Assembly (NCBI GenBank): GCA_965660675.1
Contig: CBFIAU010000008.1
Span: 62,001-126,000 of the forward strand
Direction of reading: 5' to 3'
Length of the DNA stretch: 64,000 nucleotides
From: UBA12202 sp002691725
GTDB lineage: Bacteria; Pseudomonadota; Alphaproteobacteria; Puniceispirillales; UBA1172
The notes under the pieces were generated by a model. It was given only the letters and a program-made list of their open reading frames with translations. It searched no databases and was not told where the DNA came from. Of the stretch, positions 36,505 through 45,770 are shown piece by piece. The first letter of the stretch is position 1. Each line of letters begins with the position of its first letter. The translations under genes were made by a program, and so were the position numbers.

Positions 36505-37368
36505 TTACTGGCTTGCCGCTTCGGATGCCTGACTAGCGGCAGGCTCCTCCGCTGGCGCCGTTTCTGCTACTTCGGCAGCAGGTACAGCTTCCGCAGGCTC
36601 CTCAGCAGGCGCATCGCTAGCAACAGTTTCTTCAACAGGGGCTACTTCTTCGCCGACATCAGCGCCTGAACGGATCATTTCTGTTTTCAGACCTTCGATA
36701 ACTGACCCTGCAACCAAATCGCAATAGAGACTGATCGCCCGCAACGCATCATCATTGCCCGGAATAACATAATCAACCCCATCAGGATTGGCGTTACTAT
36801 CAACAACAGCAACCACAGGAATATTCAGAACATTGGCTTCTTTCACCGCAATGTCCTCTTTATTGGTATCAATGATGAAAAGCAAATCTGGCAGACCGCC
36901 CATTTCCTTAATACCGCCAAGCGTCTTTTCAAGCTTATCGCGTTCGCGGGTCAAGGTAAGGGTTTCTTTTTTCGTCAATGCGTTCACATCTTCGCCACTC
37001 AAGCGCTCTTCCATTTCACGCAGACGGCGGATGGATTGTGACACGGTTGACCAGTTGGTTAACATGCCCCCAAGCCAGCGGTGATTAACATAATACTGAC
37101 CACATGACAGCGCCGCTTCGGCAACGACTTCTGATGCTGATGGCTTCGTGCCAACAAACAGCACACGACCACCATTTGATGCAACCTTGCTTATCGCCTC
37201 AAGCGCCTGGTAAAGCATTGGCACAGTCTGCTGCAGATTAAGAATATGAATATTGTTGCGATCACCAAAGATGAACGGCTTCATCTTAGGATTCCAGCGA
37301 CGGGTATGGTGACCAAAATGAACACCAGCTTCGAGAAGCTGACGCATGGTAAAACTAGGCATAGGCAT
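36505..37368 (-). CDS. rpsB: 30S ribosomal protein S2
   Basis: Late-assembly small-subunit protein. 287 residues from the ATG at 37368, which has AAGGAG at ideal spacing; starts further upstream would read through the structured leader. Conserved TMRQLLEAGVHFGHHTRRWNPKM and LPDLLFIIDTNKE. About 45 C-terminal residues form an Ala/Glu/Pro-rich acidic tail. The long leader with a pseudoknot suggests autoregulation by S2. Confidence 0.97.
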   Translation of the reverse strand: MPMPSFTMRQLLEAGVHFGHHTRRWNPKMKPFIFGDRNNIHILNLQQTVPMLYQALEAISKVASNGGRVLFVGTKPSASEVVAEAALSCGQYYVNHRWLGGMLTNWSTVSQSIRRLREMEERLSGEDVNALTKKETLTLTRERDKLEKTLGGIKEMGGLPDLLFIIDTNKEDIAVKEANVLNIPVVAVVDSNANPDGVDYVIPGNDDALRAISLYCDLVAGSVIEGLKTEMIRSGADVGEEVAPVEETVASDAPAEEPAEAVPAAEVAETAPAEEPAASQASEAASQ

Positions 37369-37375
37369 AAACATG

Positions 37376-37463
37376 CTCCTTTTCCGGTTAAGCCTCCATG
37401 AAGGGTGAGGAAGCGGTTTTGCCGTTCCACCGGAAGGCAATGGCAAGCATTGCCACCTTCATG
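37376..37463 (-). ncRNA. Candidate S2 autoregulatory leader with pseudoknot
   Basis: On the minus strand CATGAAGG (37463-37456) pairs with CCTTCATG (37404-37397). Inside this stem sit two hairpins: GGCAATG/CATTGCC (37454-37436) and GGAACGG/CCG-C-TTCC (37428-37409, one bulge). Between them TTCCGGT (37435-37429) is free and complementary to ACCGGAA (37388-37382), which lies outside the stem and touches the Shine-Dalgarno AAAGGAG (37382-37376). This makes a pseudoknot able to hide the ribosome site. Gammaproteobacterial rpsB leaders also use a pseudoknot (t44 type); homology is not shown. Confidence 0.6.
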
Positions 37464-37493
37464 TGCGAATTCCAATCAATTATTGGTAGCCAT

Positions 37494-37522
37494 TGATTAG
37501 CGACAAACGCGCCCATTTGCAA
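37494..37522 (-). promoter_or_regulatory. Candidate rpsB promoter
   Basis: Minus-strand TTGCAA (37522-37517), 17-base spacer and TAATCA (37499-37494). A start near 37487 gives a leader of about 119 bases that holds the whole structured element. Confidence 0.5.
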
Positions 37523-37551
37523 GTATTATTGTTGAAAAATTGAGGAAATAT

Positions 37552-40500
37552 CTAAAGAAAGATATTGCTGATTGAGACCACCCCATCCAGCGATTTCACA
37601 TGCTGGCGAAAGCCTTGGCTGAGTTTATATGAGCCATCTAGTTTCAGCATAACTTCATGGGTTTGCACATGCATTTTCAAAATCAGTTTTTGCCGTCCTT
37701 CGCCATCACGCGCAAGACCGCTAGCAATGCCCGAGAAGGCGGTTTCATCCATGACATGTACAACCATTCCCATGGTTTTGGTTTCAATGGCGGTATCTAG
37801 CGGTAAGACTTCTCTTGCCAACAGCTTAACGCGGTCATCGTCACGGCGGGCGCTGACCTTCACATAGATCGGCTCATTTTCAATCAGATATTCTTCGGCG
37901 GCGGCCAGAACATCGCTAAAAAGCGTGACGTCAATCATGCCCGTAGGGTCAGTCATCTGCATAAAAGCGAAGCGGTTATTATTCTGCGATGTCCTAATCT
38001 GTTTGCCGTAGAGAAGCCCTGCAAAATGAAGATCAACCGCATCGGCTGTATCGTTTAGTTTTTCTGATAACTGGCTGGCAAAGGTGATATTGAGTGGCGT
38101 TAATTGATCCATATATTCATCAAGCGGATGGGCGCTCAAATATAGCCCCAAGGCTTCCATTTCAAAAGCCAGCTTGTCTTTTGCTTCCCATTCCGGCCGT
38201 TGTTCCAGAGGGATATCCAGCGCCGCGCCTGCCACCGTATTAAACAAGTTATCTTGCGCGGTTTCGGCCTCTTTCCTGGCAATTTGGGCATAAGACAGAA
38301 TCCGCTCAATGGCATCAAACAAGGTTGATCTGGTGAGACCAAAATCATCTAATGCCCCCGATTTTATCAAGTTCTCAAGCATCCTGCGGTTAAGATTGGC
38401 AGCCCCGCGGCTGGCAAAATCCTCAAGCGAGGTAAACGGGCCGTTCTGCACTCGCTCATTCACCAGAGCCTTCATCAGATCAAAGCCAACATTACGGATA
38501 GCCCCCAAACCATAGCGGATACCCTGCCCGTCTGGACGTTCTTCAACCGTAAATATCGCCTCAGAATAATTAACTGATGGCGGCAACATAGCGATATCAT
38601 AGCTGTTACAATCTTGCCTGAAGACCGCCAGTTTTTCGGTATTGCCAATATCCATGGTCATCAGTGCCGCCAAAAACTCAGCCGTGTAATGGCGTTTCAG
38701 CCATGCCGTTTGCCACGCAATAAGGGCATAAGCGGCGGCGTGCGATTTATTAAATCCATATCCAGCAAAGGCCGTGATTTGATCAAAAATCTCCCTTGCT
38801 AATTTTTCGCTAATGTTATTTTCAGCGGCACCAGAAATAAACTCGCCCTGCTGGGCATCCATTTCCTCTTTAATTTTTTTACCCATAGCACGGCGCAAAA
38901 TATCTGCCTTGCCAAGACTATATCCCGATAAAACCTGCGCCGCTCGTTGCACCTGTTCCTGATAGATCATAATGCCATAGGTTTCTTCCAGCACTGGCTC
39001 AAGCAAAGGGTGCATATAGCTGACCTCCTCGCGGCCATGCTTACGGGCAATATATTTCGGGATATTTTCCATCGGCCCCGGACGGTATAAAGCCACGACA
39101 GCAATAATATCCTCAAATCGGTCAGGCTTAAGACCTTTTAACACCTCGCGCATGCCGCTCGATTCAAGCTGGAACAGCCCAACCGCCTCACCTTCGCCCA
39201 GCATGGCAAAGGTAGCCTCACATTCAAGCGGTATGTCGCCTAATTGCAGATCAATGCCGCGCCGCTTGATCAGATCAATCGCTTGTTGCAAGACGGTTAG
39301 CGTTTTCAGCCCAAGAAAATCAAACTTCACCAATCCAGCATCTTCCACCGACTTCATGTTAAATTGAGTGACAGGCAATTCTGATGCCGGGTCACGCGCC
39401 AATGGCACCAATTCAACCAATGGGCGGTCGCCAATCACCACTCCTGCGGCATGGGTCGACCAATGCCTCAACAAGCCCTCAATCTGTTTTGAAATATTGA
39501 CCAGATGCAAGATATCTTGATCACTTTCAACGGCGGCTTTTAGGTCTTGTTCTGTTTTCAGCGCCTCAGACAGTTTGACAGGTTTCGCCGGATTACTTGG
39601 CACCAGCTTGGCAATGCGGTCAACTTGACCATAGGGCATGCCTAGCACGCGGCCAGCATCGCGCAGTGCCGCCCGTGCTTGCAGGCTGCCAAAGGTGATA
39701 ATCTGGGCAACCCGATCATCACCATATTTTTGCTGAACATAGCTGATGACTTCGTCACGCCGATCACGGCAGAAATCAATATCAAAATCAGGCATTGAAA
39801 TCCGCTCAGGGTTCAAAAAGCGTTCAAACAACAAGCCCCAGCGAATAGGATCAAGATCAGTAATCCCCAACGCATAACCAACTAATGATCCCGCACCAGA
39901 CCCACGGCCGGGACCGACAGGGATATTCTGCTGTTTTGCCCAATTAATGAAATCAGCAACAATGAGAAAATATCCGGAAAACCCCATCTTGATGATAATA
40001 TCCAGCTCAAGGTTAAGCCTATCCTCATAGGTTTTGGTCATTGCCTGTACATCCGCCTCAGCATAGGCGCTAACCCCTGTCAGGGCTTTGATTTGCACAA
40101 GCCGTTCCGCCAAGCCCTGATGCGAAAGATTGCGGAGCCAGACTTTCTCATCACTGCCATCAGGGGTGGCAAAAGGCGGCAATAAAGGGCTGCGTTTTTC
40201 AACAGCAAAGGCACAGCGGCGAGCAATATGCGCGGTGTTTTCTATGGCCTCTGGAAGATCAGAAAATAATGCCCGCATGTCTTGGTCAGATTTGAAATAA
40301 TGCTCATTCGTTTCATGCCGGCGATCATCATGAAACAGGGTTTTGCCCTCCGATATACAGAGCAAAACACTATGCGCCTCAGCATCGCTCTGGCTCGCAA
40401 AATAGCAATCATTCGTCGCAACAATCGGAATATTATTGGTGTAAGCCATATCCAGCAACTGCGGCTCGGCAATGGTCTCCGCCTCCGTGCCATGACGCTG

Positions 40501-41004
40501 AAGTTCAATATATAGCCGCTCAGGAAAAATTGTCATCAGAGCAGCAAGGCGCTTTTTGGCAAGATCAGCTCTATTCTCAACCAATGGAGCCGCCAGAAAG
40601 CCGCGCTTAGCCCCGCCTGTCAGAATAATTAGCCCAGATGAATGCGCCCGCAAATCAGCAACCGGAATAAACGGGTCTTGCTTACCTGCAAGCAAGGCAC
40701 GGGACAGCAACAGAGATAGGTTTATCCAGCCGTCTTTGTTCTGAGTCAGCAGAACAACCTCACACAACGCATCATCTGCTGTATCATCTTGGAGCATGAC
40801 TTGCGCGCCAATAATGGGCTGAATACCAGCTTTTGATGCCGCTTCTGAAAACTCAAGCGCGCCATAACTATTGAAGGTATCGGTCAATGCCAGAGCAGGC
40901 TGCTGCATCTTTGCCGCTTTTTCAATCAGCGGCTTGATTGGCATCATGCCCTCGGCAAGCGAATATGACGAATGGGTGCGTAAATGAATAAATGGAGATG
41001 ACAT
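37552..41004 (-). CDS. dnaE: DNA polymerase III alpha subunit
   Basis: Catalytic subunit of the replicative polymerase. 1150 residues: N-terminal PHP domain (HLRTHSSYSLAEG), palm with the catalytic aspartates in PDFDIDF (about 403-408), GPGRGSGAGSLV, the beta-binding region and a C-terminal OB fold (about 980-1060). The ATG lies only eight bases beyond the -10 box, so the mRNA may be leaderless. Confidence 0.97.
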   Translation of the reverse strand: MSSPFIHLRTHSSYSLAEGMMPIKPLIEKAAKMQQPALALTDTFNSYGALEFSEAASKAGIQPIIGAQVMLQDDTADDALCEVVLLTQNKDGWINLSLLLSRALLAGKQDPFIPVADLRAHSSGLIILTGGAKRGFLAAPLVENRADLAKKRLAALMTIFPERLYIELQRHGTEAETIAEPQLLDMAYTNNIPIVATNDCYFASQSDAEAHSVLLCISEGKTLFHDDRRHETNEHYFKSDQDMRALFSDLPEAIENTAHIARRCAFAVEKRSPLLPPFATPDGSDEKVWLRNLSHQGLAERLVQIKALTGVSAYAEADVQAMTKTYEDRLNLELDIIIKMGFSGYFLIVADFINWAKQQNIPVGPGRGSGAGSLVGYALGITDLDPIRWGLLFERFLNPERISMPDFDIDFCRDRRDEVISYVQQKYGDDRVAQIITFGSLQARAALRDAGRVLGMPYGQVDRIAKLVPSNPAKPVKLSEALKTEQDLKAAVESDQDILHLVNISKQIEGLLRHWSTHAAGVVIGDRPLVELVPLARDPASELPVTQFNMKSVEDAGLVKFDFLGLKTLTVLQQAIDLIKRRGIDLQLGDIPLECEATFAMLGEGEAVGLFQLESSGMREVLKGLKPDRFEDIIAVVALYRPGPMENIPKYIARKHGREEVSYMHPLLEPVLEETYGIMIYQEQVQRAAQVLSGYSLGKADILRRAMGKKIKEEMDAQQGEFISGAAENNISEKLAREIFDQITAFAGYGFNKSHAAAYALIAWQTAWLKRHYTAEFLAALMTMDIGNTEKLAVFRQDCNSYDIAMLPPSVNYSEAIFTVEERPDGQGIRYGLGAIRNVGFDLMKALVNERVQNGPFTSLEDFASRGAANLNRRMLENLIKSGALDDFGLTRSTLFDAIERILSYAQIARKEAETAQDNLFNTVAGAALDIPLEQRPEWEAKDKLAFEMEALGLYLSAHPLDEYMDQLTPLNITFASQLSEKLNDTADAVDLHFAGLLYGKQIRTSQNNNRFAFMQMTDPTGMIDVTLFSDVLAAAEEYLIENEPIYVKVSARRDDDRVKLLAREVLPLDTAIETKTMGMVVHVMDETAFSGIASGLARDGEGRQKLILKMHVQTHEVMLKLDGSYKLSQGFRQHVKSLDGVVSISNIFL

Positions 41005-41012
41005 AATATTGA

Positions 41013-41041
41013 GTATTGCCCAGACGACTAGAGCCTGACAA
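41013..41041 (-). promoter_or_regulatory. Candidate dnaE promoter
   Basis: Minus-strand TTGTCA (41041-41036), 17-base spacer and CAATAC (41018-41013). The dnaE ATG begins at 41004, leaving room for two or three leader bases at most. Confidence 0.4.
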
Positions 41042-41094
41042 GCCGCCAGTTATTTTTGTTTCATAAACGGACAGCTAAGGGCAGGCGATGACGT

Positions 41095-41811
41095 CTATCC
41101 CACCAGCTCACCTTTGCGAATCGTCAACACTCTATCCAGCGATTTTGCTAATTCCATATTATGTGTGACGAGCAGAGCCGCCGTTCCTGTTGACCGCAGA
41201 ATAGCGACCAAATGTTTGAAGACATCAGCCGCCGTATCAGGATCAAGATTGCCCGTTGGCTCATCAGCAAGCAGCAATGACGGCACATTAGCCACCGCAC
41301 GCGCGATGGCAACCCTTTGCTGCTCACCCCCTGATAGTTGACCCGGACGGTGATGACGGCGTTCGCTCAAGCCAATCATGGCAAGCAATTGCTCGGCGCG
41401 TTCTTCGGCAACATGGCGCGATAGACGGTTCATAATCTGGGGGATAATAATGTTTTCAGCCGCCGAAAACTCTGGCAAGAGACGGTGAAACTGAAAAACA
41501 AAGCCGATCGAATTTCGCCTCAATTCTGAGGTTTCCTTATCATTAAGCCGATGCGTGGCTTTGCCCGCAATGCTGACTTGGCCGCTATCAGGCCTTTCCA
41601 GAATACCGGCAATATTAAGCAAGGTTGTCTTTCCCGACCCGCTAGGGCCAACAAGGGCAACCAGCTCTCCCTTTTTGATATTGACGGAAACATCTTTCAG
41701 CACCTGGATGACCCGATCACCCTGATGAAAGGCTTTCGACACATCATTCATCAAAAGCACAGTGTCTTGATCATCTCTACTCATCACACTTGCCGCCATA
41801 TGCTCACCCAT
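41095..41811 (-). CDS. lolD: Lipoprotein-releasing ABC transporter ATPase
   Basis: ATPase of the LolCDE system that extracts lipoproteins from the inner membrane. 238 residues from the ATG at 41811, which overlaps the lolC stop; ATG 41799 is an alternative. Walker A GPSGSGKTT (55-63), signature LSGGEQQRVAIARA and Walker B LLLADEPTGNLD. Confidence 0.94.
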   Translation of the reverse strand: MGEHMAASVMSRDDQDTVLLMNDVSKAFHQGDRVIQVLKDVSVNIKKGELVALVGPSGSGKTTLLNIAGILERPDSGQVSIAGKATHRLNDKETSELRRNSIGFVFQFHRLLPEFSAAENIIIPQIMNRLSRHVAEERAEQLLAMIGLSERRHHRPGQLSGGEQQRVAIARAVANVPSLLLADEPTGNLDPDTAADVFKHLVAILRSTGTAALLVTHNMELAKSLDRVLTIRKGELVG

Positions 41812-43060
41812 AACGAAGCGCTTCTGCCGGAGCAATGCGTGAGGCACGCCATGCCGGATAGACGGATGATAAAAACGATAACGTAATCGCCATGAGAATG
41901 ACGTTTATCACTTCATTAGGATCAACTTTGGCTGGCAAGGTAGACAGGAAATAAATCTCCGCTGCGAATAGCTCTGTCCCCGTCAGGCTTTCCACAATAT
42001 TTTTAATGCTATCAATATTCCAGCAAAACCCAAGCCCAAGCAGGGTGCCGATAACCGTCCCAATCAGACCAATGCTTGACCCTGTCATCATAAATACCCG
42101 CATGATTGAGCCTTTGGTTGCGCCCATGGCACGCAGAACCGCAATATCATTATTTTTTGACCGCACCAGCATGATCATCGACGAGATGATATTAAATGCC
42201 GCGACCAAAATAATCAGCGACAGGATAATAAACATGACGTTGCGTTCTACATTAAGCGCCGTCAGGAAGTTTTTATTGCGCTGGCGCCAGTCAAATACTC
42301 GCATATCTGTGCCAATAGTCTGGCTTAAATTCGTGCTTATTGGTTCTGTCTGATCAGCATCACGGGCATAAATCTCAAGCGCGGTTACCGTGTTATTCAT
42401 GGCAAAGAAAGACTGGGCATCATCCAAAGGCATAAAGATAAAAGCCTTGTCATATTCGTGCATGCCAACATTAAAGACACCAGCAACGCGAAACCGTCGA
42501 CGTTCAGGAATTGTTCCAAATGCTGTTTTCTTGCCATATGGCGATAACAGCGATAGCGTATCGCCTGCCCTGACGCCTAAACTCCGCGCTAGCTCATGGC
42601 CGATAAGAATGCTTTCTTTTTTCTTTATGCCTTCGATACTCGCCGCATCAAGCACATCCCAAAGCGGCTTGCGGGCGGCTAAATCTTCCCAGCGCACACC
42701 ACGCACAACCGCACCAGAAGCAAAGCCTTCATGACTAGCCATGACCTGACCTTCGATTTGTGGAGTCACCGCCATAATCCCCGGTATTCCGCCAATGCGG
42801 CCAGCTAATGTATCAAATTTTGGTATCCCTTGTGGGCCATTGGAATAGACAACCAAATGCCCATTCAATCCCAAAATCCGGCCTACCAGCTCAGCGCGGA
42901 AGCCGTTCATCACCGACATCACAATGATCAGAGTGGCAACACCAAGTGAAATGCCCAAAAGCGAGAACCACGCAATGACAGAAATAAAGCCCTCAGACCG
43001 CCGGGAGCGGATATACCGCAAGGCTAGCATGCGCTCAAGATGGCCGAAAACTCCACTCAT
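41804..43060 (-). CDS. lolC: Lipoprotein-releasing ABC permease
   Basis: Membrane subunit (LolC/LolE type) of the lipoprotein release system. 418 residues: cytoplasmic N-terminus with RYIRSRRSEGFISVI, one membrane helix, a periplasmic MacB-like domain (about 50-260), then three membrane helices in an FtsX domain (VRSKNNDIAVLRAMGA coupling helix). Only one permease gene is present, as in many alphaproteobacteria, implying a homodimer. Overlaps proS by four bases. Confidence 0.92.
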   Translation of the reverse strand: MSGVFGHLERMLALRYIRSRRSEGFISVIAWFSLLGISLGVATLIIVMSVMNGFRAELVGRILGLNGHLVVYSNGPQGIPKFDTLAGRIGGIPGIMAVTPQIEGQVMASHEGFASGAVVRGVRWEDLAARKPLWDVLDAASIEGIKKKESILIGHELARSLGVRAGDTLSLLSPYGKKTAFGTIPERRRFRVAGVFNVGMHEYDKAFIFMPLDDAQSFFAMNNTVTALEIYARDADQTEPISTNLSQTIGTDMRVFDWRQRNKNFLTALNVERNVMFIILSLIILVAAFNIISSMIMLVRSKNNDIAVLRAMGATKGSIMRVFMMTGSSIGLIGTVIGTLLGLGFCWNIDSIKNIVESLTGTELFAAEIYFLSTLPAKVDPNEVINVILMAITLSFLSSVYPAWRASRIAPAEALRYG

Positions 43061-44406
43061 ATTGCGCCTTGTCCTTTCAGCTGTTCTGCCAAATGATTGA
43101 GCAAAGTATTAGCCGCCGCATCAGGTGACATATTCTCACAGGCGCCAGTTTTTCTGATTTTGAACTCAACCTCACCATCTTTCATGCCGCGCGGGCCAAT
43201 AATAATCTGATAAGGGATGCCGATTAAATCCATAGCGTTAAGTTTCGCCCCCGGGCTGTCCGCGCTATCATCCATCAGCACATCATAACCAGCATTAGTC
43301 AACTGACCATAAAGCTGTTCTGACACCTTATCGCAATCATCATGACCAGGTTTCAAATTAACCACCACAGCATCAAATGGGGCAACAGATTGCGGCCAGA
43401 TAATGCCTTTATCATCGTGACTAGCCTCAATGATACCGCCAACCAGGCGCGATACGCCAATGCCATATGATCCCATATGAACATGATATTGCTTGCCCGT
43501 TTCATCCGCCACGCTGGCGCCCATCGGGGTCGAGTATTTTGCACCAAAATAAAAGATGTGACCAACCTCAATACCGCGTGTTGTCATTAATTGATCAGAT
43601 GGAATGGGGCAATTCGCGGCATCATATTTTTCATCAGTGACCGCATATAATTTGGTAAAGCGGTCAACAATTGGCTGCAAGTCGGCCGCATAATCCACCT
43701 CACCTGCATCAAGGCTGTAATTCATCCAATCCTTATGGCAAAAGACTTTGCTCTCACCAGTTTCAGCAAGGATAACGAACTCATGGCTCATATCGCCGCC
43801 TATTGGCCCGGTATCTGCTTCCATCGGAATAGCGGTCAGCCCAAGCCGCTTAAAGGTCAGCAAATAAGACACAAACATCTTATTATATTCAATCCGCGCC
43901 GCCTCCGCATCAATAGCGAAAGAATAGGCATCTTTCATCAAAAACTCACGCCCACGCATAATTCCAAAACGCGGCCGCACTTCGTCCCTGAACTTCCACT
44001 GAATGTGATAGAGATTTAACGGTAAAGCCCGATAGCTTTTGACATGTGAGCGAAAGATATCGGTGATCTGTTCTTCGTTTGTCGGCCCGAATAGCATGTC
44101 CCGATCATGCCTGTCCTTGATCCGCAACATCTCCAGACCATAATCATCATAGCGTCCAGACTCCTGCCATAATTCAGCAGGCTGAATAGTTGGCATCAGC
44201 ACCTCAACAGCGCCTGCTCGGTTTTGTTCTTCTCTGACAATCTGTTCAATCTTACGCATGACTTTCAAGCCCAGCGGTAGCCAGCTATAAATCCCGGCAC
44301 TTGATTGCTGGATCATGCCTGCCCGAAGCATCAAGCGATGGGATACGATCTGCGCCTCTTTCGGCGTCTCACGAAGAGTTGGAATAAAATACTGGCTTAA
44401 ACGCAT
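43057..44406 (-). CDS. proS: Prolyl-tRNA synthetase (short alphaproteobacterial form)
   Basis: Charges tRNA-Pro. 449 residues, shorter than the approximately 570-residue bacterial type because the editing INS domain is absent. Class II motifs are visible: GIYSWLPLGLKVMRKIE, FRDEVRPRFGIMRGREFLMKDAYSF and the motif 3 region GSYGIGVSRLVG. Editing of Ala-tRNA-Pro would then need a free-standing factor (ProX/YbaK), not seen here. First gene of proS-lolC-lolD. Confidence 0.95.
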   Translation of the reverse strand: MRLSQYFIPTLRETPKEAQIVSHRLMLRAGMIQQSSAGIYSWLPLGLKVMRKIEQIVREEQNRAGAVEVLMPTIQPAELWQESGRYDDYGLEMLRIKDRHDRDMLFGPTNEEQITDIFRSHVKSYRALPLNLYHIQWKFRDEVRPRFGIMRGREFLMKDAYSFAIDAEAARIEYNKMFVSYLLTFKRLGLTAIPMEADTGPIGGDMSHEFVILAETGESKVFCHKDWMNYSLDAGEVDYAADLQPIVDRFTKLYAVTDEKYDAANCPIPSDQLMTTRGIEVGHIFYFGAKYSTPMGASVADETGKQYHVHMGSYGIGVSRLVGGIIEASHDDKGIIWPQSVAPFDAVVVNLKPGHDDCDKVSEQLYGQLTNAGYDVLMDDSADSPGAKLNAMDLIGIPYQIIIGPRGMKDGEVEFKIRKTGACENMSPDAAANTLLNHLAEQLKGQGAI

Positions 44407-44503
44407 GGGGATGTCCTTATCATTTCAAATTAAATAATCTTTTTATTAATGTCTTTATCAGGGTTTCACTTTTTAGGCGATGTCGGCAATTGCTGTTTAA
44501 TTG

Positions 44504-45625
44504 TTACAATAAAACTGAAGGTAGGGCAAAATGTGGTCTGTTGCTATCATCAAATATATCGTCAATCATCTCATCTGTTACATCCTCAAGGCATTGATGC
44601 GACCATTGCGGGTTTTGATCCTTATCAATCACCGCTGCTCGCACGCCTTCAGCAAAATCAGGGTACTCTGTTATGCGCTTAGCCAAACAATAATCCAGCA
44701 ATAAGGCAGAAATATAACCATCAGAAGGCGCGCTGGTAAGCAGCCGATGCGTCACTTTTAATGATAGTGGACAACGCTGGGTTAGCGCCTGATAGAGAGG
44801 CGCGGCAAGGCTGTGATCAGATGCCGCCGCCGCATCACGAATAGCCTCAAGCCGATCATGCGCCAAGATATCATTTATCCAGTCAAGATGCGGCATCAAC
44901 AGCATAGGTTCAGCATCTCGTCTGGCGAATGCGCTAAGCAAATCATCAATATTTTCCTGCTCAGGTCTGGCGGCTATGGGGGCTAGGGCGGCTATGGCGG
45001 CTTTAAGCTCGGTTATCATCTCATGCGGGATAAAATAATCCATAAGCCCCGATGCAACCATATCACCATGGCCAATGCGTGTTCCCGTTAGTCCGATAAA
45101 AAGCCCTATTCGGCCTGTTGCCCGGCGCAGGAAAAGCGAGGCGGCAACATCAGGAAACAGCCCAATGCCTGTTTCTGGCATCGTAAAATCAATCCTGTCA
45201 GTGATCACAGGGTGCGATGAATTAAACAAAAGTCCAGAACCGCCGCCCATGGTTAGCCCATCAGCAATGCAAATCAACGGCTTGGGGAAGCCAGCAATGA
45301 TCATATCCATAGCATATTCAGCTTCAAAATAATCCAGCGTTTCTGGTGATTTCCTCTGCATACTCTCTAAAGCTTCACGAATATCACCGCCAGCACAGAA
45401 AGCGCGGCCTTCGCTAGCGCAAAGAATGACCTGATCAATGGTATCATCATGCCAGTATTGCTCAAGCTTATCTCTGATCTGATGGCACATTGTTGTTGTC
45501 AGGGCGTGTAGCGCCTTTGGCCTGTTCAGCGTGATTTGCCCAGTCCGGCTACTAGTCCTGCTACCAGTCCGGCTACCACTCTGGCCAATAGTATCAAAAT
45601 TGAGATATTCAGTTTCAATGCTCAT
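44504..45625 (-). CDS. 3-hydroxyisobutyryl-CoA hydrolase-like enoyl-CoA hydratase family protein
   Basis: Crotonase-fold enzyme best matching HIBCH, which releases 3-hydroxyisobutyrate in valine breakdown. 373 residues from the ATG at 45625. CoA-binding FCAGGDIREAL (77-86), oxyanion GGGSG (127-131), catalytic Glu151 in PETGIGLFPDV with Asp159. HIBCH normally has GGGVG; Ser replaces Val here. The N-terminus holds a (GSRT/SSRT) repeat at residues 17-28 from a 12-base tandem unit (45540-45586) inserted before the first beta strand. Stands alone, divergent from hemB. Confidence 0.85.
   Translation of the reverse strand: MSIETEYLNFDTIGQSGSRTGSRTSSRTGQITLNRPKALHALTTTMCHQIRDKLEQYWHDDTIDQVILCASEGRAFCAGGDIREALESMQRKSPETLDYFEAEYAMDMIIAGFPKPLICIADGLTMGGGSGLLFNSSHPVITDRIDFTMPETGIGLFPDVAASLFLRRATGRIGLFIGLTGTRIGHGDMVASGLMDYFIPHEMITELKAAIAALAPIAARPEQENIDDLLSAFARRDAEPMLLMPHLDWINDILAHDRLEAIRDAAAASDHSLAAPLYQALTQRCPLSLKVTHRLLTSAPSDGYISALLLDYCLAKRITEYPDFAEGVRAAVIDKDQNPQWSHQCLEDVTDEMIDDIFDDSNRPHFALPSVLL
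45540..45586 (-). repeat. 12-base tandem repeats in the HIBCH-like gene
   Basis: Four imperfect units like ccagtccggcta encode SRTG/SRTS steps near the N-terminus. Confidence 0.85.
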
Positions 45626-45736
45626 GCCTGATCTATACGCCAAATTAAGCGGATTGAGAAGATGGCAGAGCAAAAGATCGCATGAAAATAGCCCTATATA
45701 TGCGTCAATCTGGTTCAGCATTTGAAAGAATACAAT

Positions 45737-45765
45737 TTGCACCTTGTCATAGCTATGTTTATATA
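45737..45765 (+). promoter_or_regulatory. hemB promoter abutting the start codon
   Basis: TTGCAC (45737-45742), a 17-base spacer and TATATA (45760-45765). Only five bases separate the -10 box from the first hemB ATG (45771), so transcription would begin at or beside that codon. Confidence 0.6.
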
Positions 45766-45770
45766 ACCCT

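Noticed and set aside
37369..37446. Longer rpsB frame starting at 37446
   Set aside because: It would be translated through the structured leader, and the conserved N-terminus begins at 37368.
45626..45742. 39-residue N-terminal extension of the HIBCH-like protein
   Set aside because: It covers the divergent promoter region and precedes a normal crotonase N-terminus.
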